DNA of 18,689 nt from Pseudomonadota bacterium (GCA_023432855.1 JAEZEZ010000122.1:1-18689); one strand, 5' to 3'. Shown: positions 1-9,618, numbered from the stretch's first letter. Notes: generated by a model from the sequence alone, not told the origin. Numbers and translations are program-made.

Positions 1-3000
1 AAGCTGTTGCCGGAGAACTCCAGCTCCGTCTCCTGCTGCACGAAGCCCATGGTGAAGCCGTACAGGAAGTTGCCGGAGAGGTTGTCCACCCCGAACTGGA
101 AGCCGCGCCAGTCGCTGTCGTGGCCCATGTTCTCGACGAAAGTGAAGCCGCCGATGTCGAAGGCCTGGACGCTGTCGAAGCCCTCGTCACCGCCGTGAGC
201 CTGCATCCACAGCTCCCAGCCATCGACGCGGCCGTAGCCGTCGCCGGGGCCGGCGCTCATGGAGCCGCCCGCGCCGGAGGCGTCGCGGATCTCCTGCCAG
301 CGGGCCGTCACCGCATCAGCCGACCGGCGCCAGAACTCGGAGGACGCCTCGGCGGCCACCAGCAGTTCGAAGGCTTCGTTGTCGGGCAGGCCGATGATCA
401 GCCAGTCGTCGTTCACCGCATCGAACACGAGCTCGTACTCGACGAAGCCCTTGTCGAAGTTGTCCATGACGAACTCGGTGCCGGCTTCACCCGCGTTGGC
501 CGAGTCGACCACCAGGATGCCGCCGAAGTTCAGCGCGCCGGGCGAAGCCGCCAGGGCGTCGTTCGGGACGATCTCGGTGACGCCGGAGGCGCCGCCGATG
601 AACAGCACGTCGGCGATCGAGCCCGGGCCGCCGAATTCGACGTCCAGGTGCAGCTCCGAACCGGCGCCGCCGAAGAAGGCGGTGCCGTTCATGTACAGGT
701 AGTCGCCGGCCTGGTCGTCGACACCCGACACGACGCCGTAGTTGTCGAAGTACTCGAGGCTGGAGAAGACCGTGTTGCTCGGGGCGCCGGTGTTGCGGCC
801 GAAGCCGACTTCACCGGTGTTCACGACCAGGTCGCCCGCGCCGCCGCCGAAGTACGACGTGCCGTAGGTCTCCCAGGTGCCCGAGTTGTACATGTAGTCG
901 GCGTAGGTGGTGAGATCGACCCAGCCGTAGATGACGCCAGCGTTGTTGATGTCGGCGGCGCCGCCATCCACGTCGATGGCCCGGCCGTCGCCGCCGCCGA
1001 TGACACCGGCGTTGTAGATGAACGTGCCGTCCACGGACGTCGACTGGATGCCCCAGTCGTAGCCGTACACCGACCCGCTATCGACTTCGATCTCGACCTG
1101 GCCGGTGGCCGTCGCCGAGATACCGATGCCGTCGTAGGAGTAGACGTCGCCGACGGTGCGGATGCTGATGTCGTTCGGGCCGGCGCCGAAGCCGCCGGTG
1201 ACAGCCACGATGGCGTCGGAGTCGAGGCCGGAGGCCGAGACGTCGCCAGCGTAGATGTTCACGTACCCGGCCGCGGCGTAGGCGTAGATGCCGTCGGACT
1301 GGTAGCCGGAGGTCGACACTTCATCGGCCGAGATGTTCACGTTCCCGCCGTAGCTCGTGAACAGGTACACGTCGTAGTAGTACCCGGTCGCGGCCACGAT
1401 GCCGCCGGCGTAGTCGCCGGTCGTCGTGACGGAACCCGCATCGATGTAGATGTTGCCGCCGATGTTGCCGGCCACGATGCCCGTGGCGAAGTCGCCCGAG
1501 GTCGAGACCGAGTCAACGGACACGTCCACGTTGCCGGTGTGCCAGAGGTACTGGCCGGAGTCGTAGGACATGTAGGCGTAGGCCGCGACGCCCACCGAGC
1601 CGTAGCCCGTGGTCGTCACCGAACCGGCGTCGACGTAGGTGTTGCCGCCGTCCGCCAGGGCGTAGATGCCGAAGGCGTTGTCGCCCGAGGTGGAGACGCT
1701 GTCGACCACCACGTTCACGTCACCCAGCAGCTCCGACGCCGAGTAGGAGTCGTAGTAGCTCTGGGTGGCCGCCACGATGCCGTCGGCGCCGTCGCCCGAG
1801 GTCGTCACCGAGCCGGCGTCGACGAAGACGTTGCCGCCCGAGCTGACCGCCTGGATGCCATCGGCGTAGTCGCCGGTGGTGGTGACGGTGTTCACGGTGA
1901 CGGAGGTGTCGCCGTAGTAGGTCGGGTTGCCGTAGGAGTCGTAGTAGGCGGCGCTGACCGCGATGATGCCCGTGGCGCCGTAGCCGGCCGTGGTGACCGT
2001 GTCGGCGATCACGGTGACGTCGCCGCCGAAGACCGAGGCGTCGATGCCCACCGCGTAGTTGTACTGAACGGTGTAGTACGGGCCGTCGTAGTACAGGTTG
2101 GCGTCGCCCGAGGTCACGACGTCGTCGACGTTCACGTACACCGAGCCGAAGCCCGAGGCGATGATGCCGCTGGCGCCGTCGCCGGAGACGGTCACGTCAC
2201 CGCCCACGACCGAAACCGAGCCGCCGGCGCTGTCGGCCACGATGCCGTGGCTGGGCGTGCCGTAGTAGTAGAAGTAGCCGCCCGCGTACGGGACGGTGAA
2301 GGCGTAGTAGGCGTCGCCCGAGGTCGTGACCGAGCCGAAGGTGACGTCCACGTCGCCGGTGCCAAGGCCGCCGCCGCTCAGCGAGTAGGCGTTGATGCCG
2401 ATGGCGCTGGCGCCTTCGGTGCTGACCGTGTCGGCCGTCACCGAGACATCGTAGTAGCTGCCGGCGCGGATGCCGGTGGCGAAGTCGCCGGTGGTGGTCA
2501 CGTCACCGCTGTCCACCACGACCGGGCCCAGCAGGTCGAGGGCGACGATGCCCTCGGCGTAGAAGCCGGCGGTCGAGACGCTGTCGCTGTAGACGGTGGT
2601 GCCGCCGTAGCCGAAGGCCAGGATGCCGACCGAGTAGTCGCCGCTGGTCGTCACCGTGCCGCTGTCAACCAGGACCGGGCCGTAGTTCGAACGGGCTTCG
2701 ATGCCGATGGCCGCGTCGCCGCTGGTGGTCACCGAGTCGCTGGTGACGGTCGCGCCGTAGTAGCCGTAGGCGTAGATGCCGCCAGCGCCGTCGCCGGTGG
2801 TGGTCACCGTGCCGCTGTCGACGCTCGTGCCGCCGAAGAACGAGTAGGCGTAGATGCCGGTCGAGCCGATGCCCGAGGTCGTCACCGTCTCGCTCACGAT
2901 GTCCACGTCGCCGAACACGCTGTAGCCGCTAAGGCCGACGGCGTAGTCGCCCGAGGTGTCGACCGTCGTGCTGGTGATGTTGACGTCGCCGAAGAAGGCG

Positions 3001-4361
3001 ATCGCGTCCACGCCGTCAGCGCCGTCGCCGGTGGTGGTGACGCTGCCGACCGTGATGTTGGAGTCGTAGTAGGAGTAGGCGTAGACGCCTTCGGCGCCGG
3101 CGCCCGTCGTCGAGATCGTGTTGACGGTGACGTTGGCGTCGCCGCCCAGGGCGAAGGCGCTGACGCCCTCGACCGTGTCGCCGGTCGTCGAGATGATGTC
3201 GGCGTTGATGGTGACATCGTAGCCGAAGCCCGCGCTGACGCCCTGGACGCCGGCGCCCGCAGCGCCGTCGACGTAGACGTCGTTGACGTTGATGGTGACG
3301 TCGTAGTCGCCGTAGGCGAACACGCCCCAGGCGCCGCCCGTGGCGCTGGTGGCGGTGATCACGCCGGTGACGTCGACCGTCAGGTCATCGCCCGCATAGA
3401 CGTCGACGCCGATGGCGAAGCCGGCGCCGCCGGTTTCGACGGTGATGTTGCCGTCGACGTCGATGTCGGCCGAGCCGCCCGCCGTCACGTCGACGCCGTA
3501 GGCGTCGCCCGCCGCGGCGTAGACGTCGATGTCGCCGGTCTGGTCGACCACCGCATCACCCGGAGTGATGACCTGGATGGCGTAGCCGGCCGCGGCCGCG
3601 TCGACGGTGATGTCGGACGTATTGGTGACGGTCGCGGAATTTCCGCCATTCGCGTAGATGCCCCAGCCGCTGCCGTAGGCGCTGGCGTCGATGTCGATCG
3701 CGCCGGAGTTGGTGACGCTGACGTCTTCGCCGGCGGCGGCGAGAACGCCGAAGTTGAACGCGTCGGTGACGCTGTAGACGGTGATGTCGCCCGTGTTCAC
3801 GATGGTGGTGTCGTAGAACAAGCTGTTGGCGACGATGCCGGCGGTGAAGGCCGGGGTGCCGTTGCCGTCGGCGACGATGTCGCCGGTGTTCGTGACGACC
3901 GCGTCGCCGAAGTAGGAGTAGGCGAACAGGCCGCGGATGCCGGCGGTGACGTCGGCGCCGTTGGTGATGGTCGAGTCGTACCAACCCACCGTCAGCATGC
4001 CGTCGCCCGTGGCGTCCACGGTGGCCTCGGAGTCGCCGACGATCTCGACGTCGTAGCCGACCGCGCCGTAGGCGGAGACGCCGTTCACGTCGGCGCCGAC
4101 GGTGTTGATCACGACGTCATCCTCGATGACGACGGTCAGATCCTCGCCGGGCACGCCTACGTAGGTGACACCGGTCGGATAGGGGTTGCCGCCGGGCGTG
4201 CAGACCGCATCCGGGTCGCCGCCGACGTTCACGCCGCACTCATTCAGCGCGAAAGCGGTGCCGGGCGCGGCAGCGGCCGCGATGGCGATCGAGAAGCCGA
4301 GGGCCGTCCCGAGCATCAGGGTGTTCCGCGTGAAACTGCGCGCGGTCGTACGGGTGGTCAT
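1..4361 (-). CDS. Giant autotransporter, 5' part (beta-helix passenger plus start of outer-membrane barrel); 3' end beyond window
   Basis: A frame open from an ATG at 4361 to the left edge gives 1453 codons without a stop. The start follows a GGAGAGGGG Shine-Dalgarno about 8 nt upstream. Residues 1-38 form a signal peptide: basic N-terminus, Leu/Ala-rich core and an AFA cleavage site. The mature protein begins with two cysteines (C42, C54), the only ones noticed. Residues from about 60 to 1250 are low-complexity, rich in Gly, Thr, Val, Asp, Ser and Tyr, with strand-turn units such as V-[TS]-T-[TS]-G-D-x-A-x-G-I, as expected for a right-handed beta-helix. After a transition with long non-repetitive strands, residues from about 1375 (GYGRVDGWELWMQ) look like the start of an autotransporter barrel, so roughly 200 residues of barrel should lie to the left. 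Inferred role: type V secreted surface protein, perhaps an adhesin; the substrate or partner is unknown. It is separated from pckG upstream by a terminator and about 200 bp, so it is probably transcribed alone. Confidence 0.85.
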   Translation of the reverse strand, partial: MTTRTTARSFTRNTLMLGTALGFSIAIAAAAAPGTAFALNECGVNVGGDPDAVCTPGGNPYPTGVTYVGVPGEDLTVVIEDDVVINTVGADVNGVSAYGAVGYDVEIVGDSEATVDATGDGMLTVGWYDSTITNGADVTAGIRGLFAYSYFGDAVVTNTGDIVADGNGTPAFTAGIVANSLFYDTTIVNTGDITVYSVTDAFNFGVLAAAGEDVSVTNSGAIDIDASAYGSGWGIYANGGNSATVTNTSDITVDAAAAGYAIQVITPGDAVVDQTGDIDVYAAAGDAYGVDVTAGGSADIDVDGNITVETGGAGFAIGVDVYAGDDLTVDVTGVITATSATGGAWGVFAYGDYDVTINVNDVYVDGAAGAGVQGVSAGFGYDVTINADIISTTGDTVEGVSAFALGGDANVTVNTISTTGAGAEGVYAYSYYDSNITVGSVTTTGDGADGVDAIAFFGDVNITSTTVDTSGDYAVGLSGYSVFGDVDIVSETVTTSGIGSTGIYAYSFFGGTSVDSGTVTTTGDGAGGIYAYGYYGATVTSDSVTTSGDAAIGIEARSNYGPVLVDSGTVTTSGDYSVGILAFGYGGTTVYSDSVSTAGFYAEGIVALDLLGPVVVDSGDVTTTGDFATGIRAGSYYDVSVTADTVSTEGASAIGINAYSLSGGGLGTGDVDVTFGSVTTSGDAYYAFTVPYAGGYFYYYGTPSHGIVADSAGGSVSVVGGDVTVSGDGASGIIASGFGSVYVNVDDVVTSGDANLYYDGPYYTVQYNYAVGIDASVFGGDVTVIADTVTTAGYGATGIIAVSAAYYDSYGNPTYYGDTSVTVNTVTTTGDYADGIQAVSSGGNVFVDAGSVTTSGDGADGIVAATQSYYDSYSASELLGDVNVVVDSVSTSGDNAFGIYALADGGNTYVDAGSVTTTGYGSVGVAAYAYMSYDSGQYLWHTGNVDVSVDSVSTSGDFATGIVAGNIGGNIYIDAGSVTTTGDYAGGIVAATGYYYDVYLFTSYGGNVNISADEVSTSGYQSDGIYAYAAAGYVNIYAGDVSASGLDSDAIVAVTGGFGAGPNDISIRTVGDVYSYDGIGISATATGQVEIEVDSGSVYGYDWGIQSTSVDGTFIYNAGVIGGGDGRAIDVDGGAADINNAGVIYGWVDLTTYADYMYNSGTWETYGTSYFGGGAGDLVVNTGEVGFGRNTGAPSNTVFSSLEYFDNYGVVSGVDDQAGDYLYMNGTAFFGGAGSELHLDVEFGGPGSIADVLFIGGASGVTEIVPNDALAASPGALNFGGILVVDSANAGEAGTEFVMDNFDKGFVEYELVFDAVNDDWLIIGLPDNEAFELLVAAEASSEFWRRSADAVTARWQEIRDASGAGGSMSAGPGDGYGRVDGWELWMQAHGGDEGFDSVQAFDIGGFTFVENMGHDSDWRGFQFGVDNLSGNFLYGFTMGFVQQETELEFSGNS
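1234..1989 (-). repeat. 189-bp (63-codon) tandem higher-order repeat inside the autotransporter passenger
   Basis: Four units begin at 1234, 1423, 1612 and 1801, spaced exactly 189 bp. Landmarks stay in register. A GTCGT-rich block followed by TTGCCGCC or a variant opens the units, and a GTAGTAG or similar Tyr-coding block lies about 132 bp into each. In the protein each unit joins a short strand pair (for example GGNVFVDAGSVTTSGD) to a longer arm carrying a Tyr-rich insertion such as YYDSYGNPTYY. A related but diverged unit starts at 1990. Flanking passenger sequence repeats at a shorter spacing without the Tyr-rich arm. The units have diverged in sequence while their length is unchanged. 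Confidence 0.8.
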
Positions 4362-4389
4362 AGAGAATCCCCTCTCCAATGCGAACCGG

Positions 4390-4405
4390 CCCCGCACACA
4401 CGGGG
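4390..4405 (-). promoter_or_regulatory. Stem-loop in the leader of the autotransporter gene
   Basis: On the minus strand, CCCCG and CGGGG flank a 6-nt TGTGTG loop, about 30 nt upstream of the ATG at 4361. No U-tract follows, so it is not an obvious terminator. It could stabilise the leader mRNA or be incidental. Confidence 0.3.
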
Positions 4406-4493
4406 TCGGACAATACGTCGCGGCCAGCTATCACCGATTTCCGAACAGAGGCAACCCGTTAGGCAGCCTTACAGGAAAAATAAGTATTTCCCC

Positions 4494-4512
4494 CCGATCG
4501 CCCCGGGATCGG
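4494..4512. promoter_or_regulatory. Inverted repeat (6-7-6) upstream of the autotransporter gene
   Basis: CCGATC and GATCGG are separated by 7 nt. The element lies between the pckG terminator and the autotransporter gene, about 135 bp upstream of its start. It is next to an A/T-rich patch (GGAAAAATAAGTATTTC), unusual in this GC-rich DNA. Position and symmetry suggest an operator, but no regulator is identified. Confidence 0.3.
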
Positions 4513-4556
4513 CGCCGGATTGTGGCGAAACCGCTGTGGCGCTTGGCTTTCATGGC

Positions 4557-4586
4557 GAAAAGGGGGCCCGCGGCGCGGACCCCCTT
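4557..4586 (-). terminator. Rho-independent terminator of pckG
   Basis: On the minus strand AAGGGGG pairs with CCCCCTT (4580-4586 with 4560-4566). The stem continues after one mismatch with four more G-C pairs around a 3-nt loop, and TTTT follows at once. It begins about 60 nt after the pckG stop codon. A smaller perfect stem (GTGGCC-ATCA-GGCCAC, 4620-4635) lies between the two. Confidence 0.85.
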
Positions 4587-4647
4587 CCGTATGGTCAAGC
4601 TCAACCCATGGTCTGGCCCGTGGCCATCAGGCCACAGTCAGAACAAC

Positions 4648-6510
<1,863 letters not shown>

Positions 6511-6604
6511 TGAACTCTTCTCCTGAGACGCCTGCGGGACGCGTCTGCCGGCGTCCTCCCGAGGCTGCGGGCCGATGGGGCCCTACATGTCCGTTATGGG
6601 GGTG

Positions 6605-6634
6605 GTTAGAGACAGGCGGAGCCGCAAAGGTCAA
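6605..6634 (-). promoter_or_regulatory. Putative sigma-70-type promoter of pckG
   Basis: On the minus strand TTGACC (6629-6634) and TCTAAC (6605-6610) are separated by 18 nt, about 95 bp upstream of the GTG start. The -35 matches the consensus at five of six positions and the -10 at four of six. Confidence 0.4.
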
Positions 6635-6642
6635 CCTTCGCC

Positions 6643-6661
6643 CGCACAATAGCGGTGTGCG
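6643..6661. promoter_or_regulatory. Inverted repeat next to the pckG promoter, operator candidate
   Basis: CGCACA and TGTGCG flank 7 nt. The repeat is centred about 20 bp upstream of the putative pckG -35 and 35-50 bp after the end of the SDR gene. No U-tract follows in either direction, so an operator is likelier than a terminator. Gluconeogenic control is a reasonable guess; the regulator is unknown. Confidence 0.35.
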
Positions 6662-6694
6662 AACGGCGCCGCTTCATCCCATGTTAACCCCTTC

Positions 6695-7384
6695 TCAGAC
6701 CCCGCCCGTGACCGGGACCAGCGCCCCGGTGACCGGCCCGGCCTCGTCCGAGGCGAGGAACAGCATGACCTTCGCCAGGTCCTCGGCCGCGACCCATTTC
6801 GACGGGTCGGCGTCGGGCATGTCGGCGCGGTTCTGGGGCGTATCCAGGATGGAAGGCAGGACGGCGTTGACCGCGACCTTCCCCTTCAGCTCCTCGGCCA
6901 GGCTTTCGGTCAGGCGGTGGACGCCGGACTTGGCGGCGGCGTAGGCGCCCATGCCGGCGGCGGCCTTCACCGCCCCGGCGGCGCCCACGTTGACGATCCG
7001 TCCGCCGCTCTCGACGAGGTAAGGCAGGGCCGCCCGCGACGCGTTGGCGCAGGTCAGGACGTTCATGCGGAACATGCGCTCCCACTGCGCCGGGTCGCCG
7101 TCGGCCAGGGTCTGCCAGACGAAGCCGCCGGCGATGTTGAGCAAGGCGTGGAGAGGGCCCCGGCCGCCGACGGCGCGGCCGATGGCGGCCTCGGCGCTGG
7201 ACGGCTCGGTGAGGTCCGCGCCGCCGATCAGGGCGGCCCTGTCCCCGAACTCGGCGACAAGGTCGGCAGGCGGCTGGGCGAAGTCCACGAGCGCCACTTT
7301 CGCGCCGGCCTCGATGGCCGCCTTCGCCGTCGCCCGCCCCAGCACGCCGAATCCGCCCGTGATGACGATCACCCTGCCCTGCAT
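6695..7384 (-). CDS. Short-chain dehydrogenase/reductase family protein with altered active site
   Basis: A 229-aa Rossmann-fold protein of classical SDR length. Its cofactor loop reads TGGFGVLG (9-16), a variant of TGxxxGxG with Val at the third glycine. NIAGG (83-87) stands for NNAG. N108, Y148 and K152 (YAAAK) match three of the four catalytic residues. The catalytic Ser, expected 13 residues before Tyr, is Ala135 in VNVGAAGAV. The C-terminus PVTGALVPVTGG is typical of SDRs. An acidic residue after beta-2 (VDF, 33-35) suggests NAD preference. An upstream in-frame ATG at 7417 exists. The ATG at 7384 is preferred because AGGGAG precedes it by 6 nt and because the fold starts right there; the upstream ATG lies in a TATATG sequence that may be a -10 element. 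The gene is divergent from the racemase gene. The substrate is unknown, and lowered or non-catalytic activity is possible. Confidence 0.88.
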   Translation of the reverse strand: MQGRVIVITGGFGVLGRATAKAAIEAGAKVALVDFAQPPADLVAEFGDRAALIGGADLTEPSSAEAAIGRAVGGRGPLHALLNIAGGFVWQTLADGDPAQWERMFRMNVLTCANASRAALPYLVESGGRIVNVGAAGAVKAAAGMGAYAAAKSGVHRLTESLAEELKGKVAVNAVLPSILDTPQNRADMPDADPSKWVAAEDLAKVMLFLASDEAGPVTGALVPVTGGV

Positions 7385-7414
7385 GCCGCGCTCCCTGGCT
7401 CTCCTGTTCGACGG

Positions 7415-7420
7415 CATATA
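7415..7420 (-). promoter_or_regulatory. Possible -10 element of the SDR gene in the divergent gap
   Basis: TATATG on the minus strand lies about 30 bp upstream of the preferred SDR start. It is the only A/T-rich patch in the 87-bp gap between the divergent SDR and racemase genes. No good -35 was seen at 17 nt. The same patch read on the plus strand (CATATAGG) could serve the racemase gene. Confidence 0.25.
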
Positions 7421-7471
7421 GGCGCGCCCGCGGCCCGCGCACTAGGATGGCCCATTCAGTCGGGGAATCGC

Positions 7472-8602
7472 ATGGCAGGGTCAGGGCCGCTCGCAGGCGT
7501 CAGGGTGGTGGAGTTCGCAGGCATCGGCCCCGCGCCGTTCGCCGTCATGCTGCTGTCGGACATGGGGGCGGACGTGGTGCGGATCGACCGGCCGGGCGCC
7601 GGTCCGTCTCCCAACGATGTCTCATGCCGGGGCCGCGCCTCGCTGCAGCTGGACCTGAAGTCCCCGGCGGACATCGAGACGGCGCTGCGGCTGATCGAAA
7701 AGGCTGACGTGCTGGTGGAGGGCTTCCGCCCCGGGGTGATGGAGCGGCTGGCCCTGGGGCCCGAAGTCGCCCTGGCGCGCAATCCGCGGCTGATCTACGG
7801 CCGGATGACCGGCTGGGGGCAGGACGGGCCGCTGGCGCACGCGGCCGGGCACGACATCGGCTACATCGGCGTGGCCGGGGCGCTCGATCCCATCGGCGAG
7901 GCGGACGGGCCGCCGGTCCCGCCGCTGAACCTGGTGGGCGACTTCGGCGGCGGATCGCTCTACCTCGTGACCGGGATCTGTGCGGCGCTTTATGAGCGCG
8001 AGCGGTCGGGCCGGGGCCAGGTGATCGATGCGGCCATCGTCGACGGGACGGCCTCGCTGATGGCCAACGCCCTGTGGCTGCAGGCCGACCGGATGACCAG
8101 CCTCGAGCGCGGGCGCGGCCTGCTCGCGGGGGCGGCGCCCTTCTATCGCTGCTACCGCTGCGCCGACGGCCGCTGGATCGCCGTGGGCGCCATCGAGCCG
8201 CAGTTCTGGGCCCTGCTCATGGACGCCATCGGCGCCCCGGAGCTGAAGGCCGTACAGTACGACCAGGCCAGCTGGCCGCAGACGGCGGCGCGGCTGGCGG
8301 AGATCTTCGCGCGGCGCCCGTCAGACGAATGGCTGGCGGAGCTCGAGGGGACCGACGCCTGCGTCTCGCCGGTGCTCGGCGCCGAGGACGCCGCGGAGCA
8401 TCCGCACCTGAAGGCGCGCGGCAGCTATGTGCGCGACCATGGCCAGCTGCAGCCCGCGCCCGCCCCGCGCTTCTCCCGCACCCCCGGGGCCATCCAGGGC
8501 CCGCCGCCGAAGGGGGGCGAAGGCGGGCAAGACGTGCTGGCGGCCTGGGGCGTGGAGCGGGCGTCAGCTCACGATGTCATAGCCGACCGGGAGACGCCTT
8601 GA
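7472..8602 (+). CDS. Alpha-methylacyl-CoA racemase (CaiB/BaiF CoA-transferase family III)
   Basis: A cytoplasmic CoA-thioester enzyme that epimerises the alpha-methyl centre of 2-methylacyl-CoAs, allowing branched-chain acyl or sterol side chains into beta-oxidation. The 376-aa protein opens with LAGVRVVEFAGIGPAPFA (7-24), the signature of the racemase branch. H127 (in GHDIGY), D157 (in NLVGDFGG) and E242 (in GAIEPQFW) fall at the spacing of the catalytic His/Asp/Glu of the Mycobacterium tuberculosis enzyme, each shifted by one. RIDRP (38-42) and GWGQDGP (114-120) are CoA-binding family blocks. The ATG at 7472 is preferred because the family N-terminus starts there; GGGGAA upstream is a weak ribosome site. 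The last 40 residues are Pro/Gly-rich and poorly conserved. It is divergent from the SDR gene, which may act in the same lipid or branched-acid pathway, but this is inference. Confidence 0.93.
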   Translation: MAGSGPLAGVRVVEFAGIGPAPFAVMLLSDMGADVVRIDRPGAGPSPNDVSCRGRASLQLDLKSPADIETALRLIEKADVLVEGFRPGVMERLALGPEVALARNPRLIYGRMTGWGQDGPLAHAAGHDIGYIGVAGALDPIGEADGPPVPPLNLVGDFGGGSLYLVTGICAALYERERSGRGQVIDAAIVDGTASLMANALWLQADRMTSLERGRGLLAGAAPFYRCYRCADGRWIAVGAIEPQFWALLMDAIGAPELKAVQYDQASWPQTAARLAEIFARRPSDEWLAELEGTDACVSPVLGAEDAAEHPHLKARGSYVRDHGQLQPAPAPRFSRTPGAIQGPPPKGGEGGQDVLAAWGVERASAHDVIADRETP

Positions 8603-8655
8603 TGGACGTCAATTAACCGCATTGGCGTGAAGTGCTCGCTGGAGAACATTCCCAT

Positions 8656-9489
8656 ATGTTCCAGGGAACTCGCACCGAAGCAGAAAGCTATCTCCGTCTC
8701 ATCGGAGGCCACTACTACGTCTACCTTCTGTGCCGTCCAGATGGGACCCCGTTCTACATAGGAAAGGGGCTGGGCCGCCGCGCGCTAGAGCATGAGGCAG
8801 AGGCTCGAAGGAACCATCCAATTGGCGAGTCAAACCCCTTCAAGTGCAATGTGATCAGGAAGATCATCGCTACAGGACAGCGCGTAATCTATCGCATTGA
8901 TTCTACCTTTGAGGCGGCACGCGAACAGAGCTGCCTCGAACGTGAAGCAGAGCTGATCCTACAGTACCGGCGATTTCATGAAGGTGGTTGCCTCACTAAC
9001 CTTGCAGGCGGAGTGGGTAACTTGTCAGGAGCCGCGCCTCATAGTTTGGCTCGTCACGCCGCGACCCTTGCTGGAATACCGGAGGACAACCCTGATCGAG
9101 CGACATTGAACCGCTTCCTCTTAGGAATCGGTCCAGTCGATAGCGTACCTATTAAGCCTGTTAAGCAGCTCAGTCGGATACTGCCCAGCACGCCTCATCC
9201 TAATGCGCGCCGACCCACAGCTCGCTGCGCCTACGCGCTTGCAGCAAGTGCCTGCGCGCATGGCCTTCAACTACGGCCCCAAGCGCGGATTCCGCGGTCA
9301 TTCACTTACCAGGGCGTCGCAGCAGTCATCGAAAATGGAGTCGCTCGAGATATTCTGAAGGCACAGATGGCCAGCTTGGTGCCGGCGGAGGAACCTCTGG
9401 ATGAGGCCTTCGAGCTATCGGCTCAGAACGTGCGGGTCGTTGCGGCGTTGATTGGCGCCGACGCATTGGCGTCGCGGGGATTGATCTAG
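8656..9489 (+). CDS. GIY-YIG nuclease-like protein (COG3680 / LEM-3-like type)
   Basis: A 277-aa protein. Residues 18-120 fit a GIY-YIG domain: HYYVYLL (19-25) supplies the first Tyr motif and PFYIGKG (32-38) the second. R41/R42 and H46 follow on the helix. The metal-binding Glu is most likely E97 in EREAELI, and N115 lies in LTNLAGG. All expected catalytic positions are therefore present, which argues for an active nuclease. Residues 125-277 match no domain I recognise. An in-frame GTG at 8632 is possible, but the ATG at 8656 has GGAGAA 9 nt upstream. GC is visibly lower than in the neighbours (33 of 60 in the row at 8701-8760), and ATA, CTA and TTA-type codons appear. It sits alone between the racemase and the convergent TTC38-like gene, with no integrase or partner methylase, so it looks acquired. 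Role unknown; DNA repair or defence are guesses. Confidence 0.82.
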   Translation: MFQGTRTEAESYLRLIGGHYYVYLLCRPDGTPFYIGKGLGRRALEHEAEARRNHPIGESNPFKCNVIRKIIATGQRVIYRIDSTFEAAREQSCLEREAELILQYRRFHEGGCLTNLAGGVGNLSGAAPHSLARHAATLAGIPEDNPDRATLNRFLLGIGPVDSVPIKPVKQLSRILPSTPHPNARRPTARCAYALAASACAHGLQLRPQARIPRSFTYQGVAAVIENGVARDILKAQMASLVPAEEPLDEAFELSAQNVRVVAALIGADALASRGLI

Positions 9490-9522
9490 AAAGAAGCGGC
9501 CGCCCCCGCCGGGAGCGGCCGC
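9490..9522 (-). terminator. Terminator-like hairpin for the TTC38-like gene
   Basis: Two copies of the self-complementary octamer GCGGCCGC (9496-9503 and 9515-9522) flank an 11-nt spacer, giving an 8-bp all-GC stem. On the minus strand the stem is followed by TTCTTTCT. It lies about 100 nt after the TTC38-like stop and just after the GIY-YIG stop, so it may serve both converging genes. Between it and 9619, further nested complements occur (GCTCCC 9559-9564 with GGGAGC 9594-9599; GTCCG 9569-9573 with CGGAC 9578-9582). Confidence 0.6.
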
Positions 9523-9618
9523 AGTTGGTGATTACGCGCCGGGCGCCGTTCGTTGCCGGCTCCCGGCGGTCCGCCTCCGGACGGCGGCGGGTCGGGAGCG
9601 CCGCCGGCCGGGACCTGG

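Noticed and set aside
1234..1989. Regular repeats considered as a CRISPR array
   Set aside because: The units are 189 bp, fully coding, and diverged along their length, with no short conserved repeat alternating with unique spacers.
7385..7417. Upstream ATG at 7417 for the SDR gene
   Set aside because: It has no ribosome site, adds an Arg-rich stretch not typical of SDRs, and falls in a probable -10 element.
9496..9522. Paired GCGGCCGC octamers considered as cloning artefact or mobile-element ends
   Set aside because: No vector-like sequence or target duplication surrounds them. They form a terminator-like stem and such octamers are not rare in GC-rich DNA.
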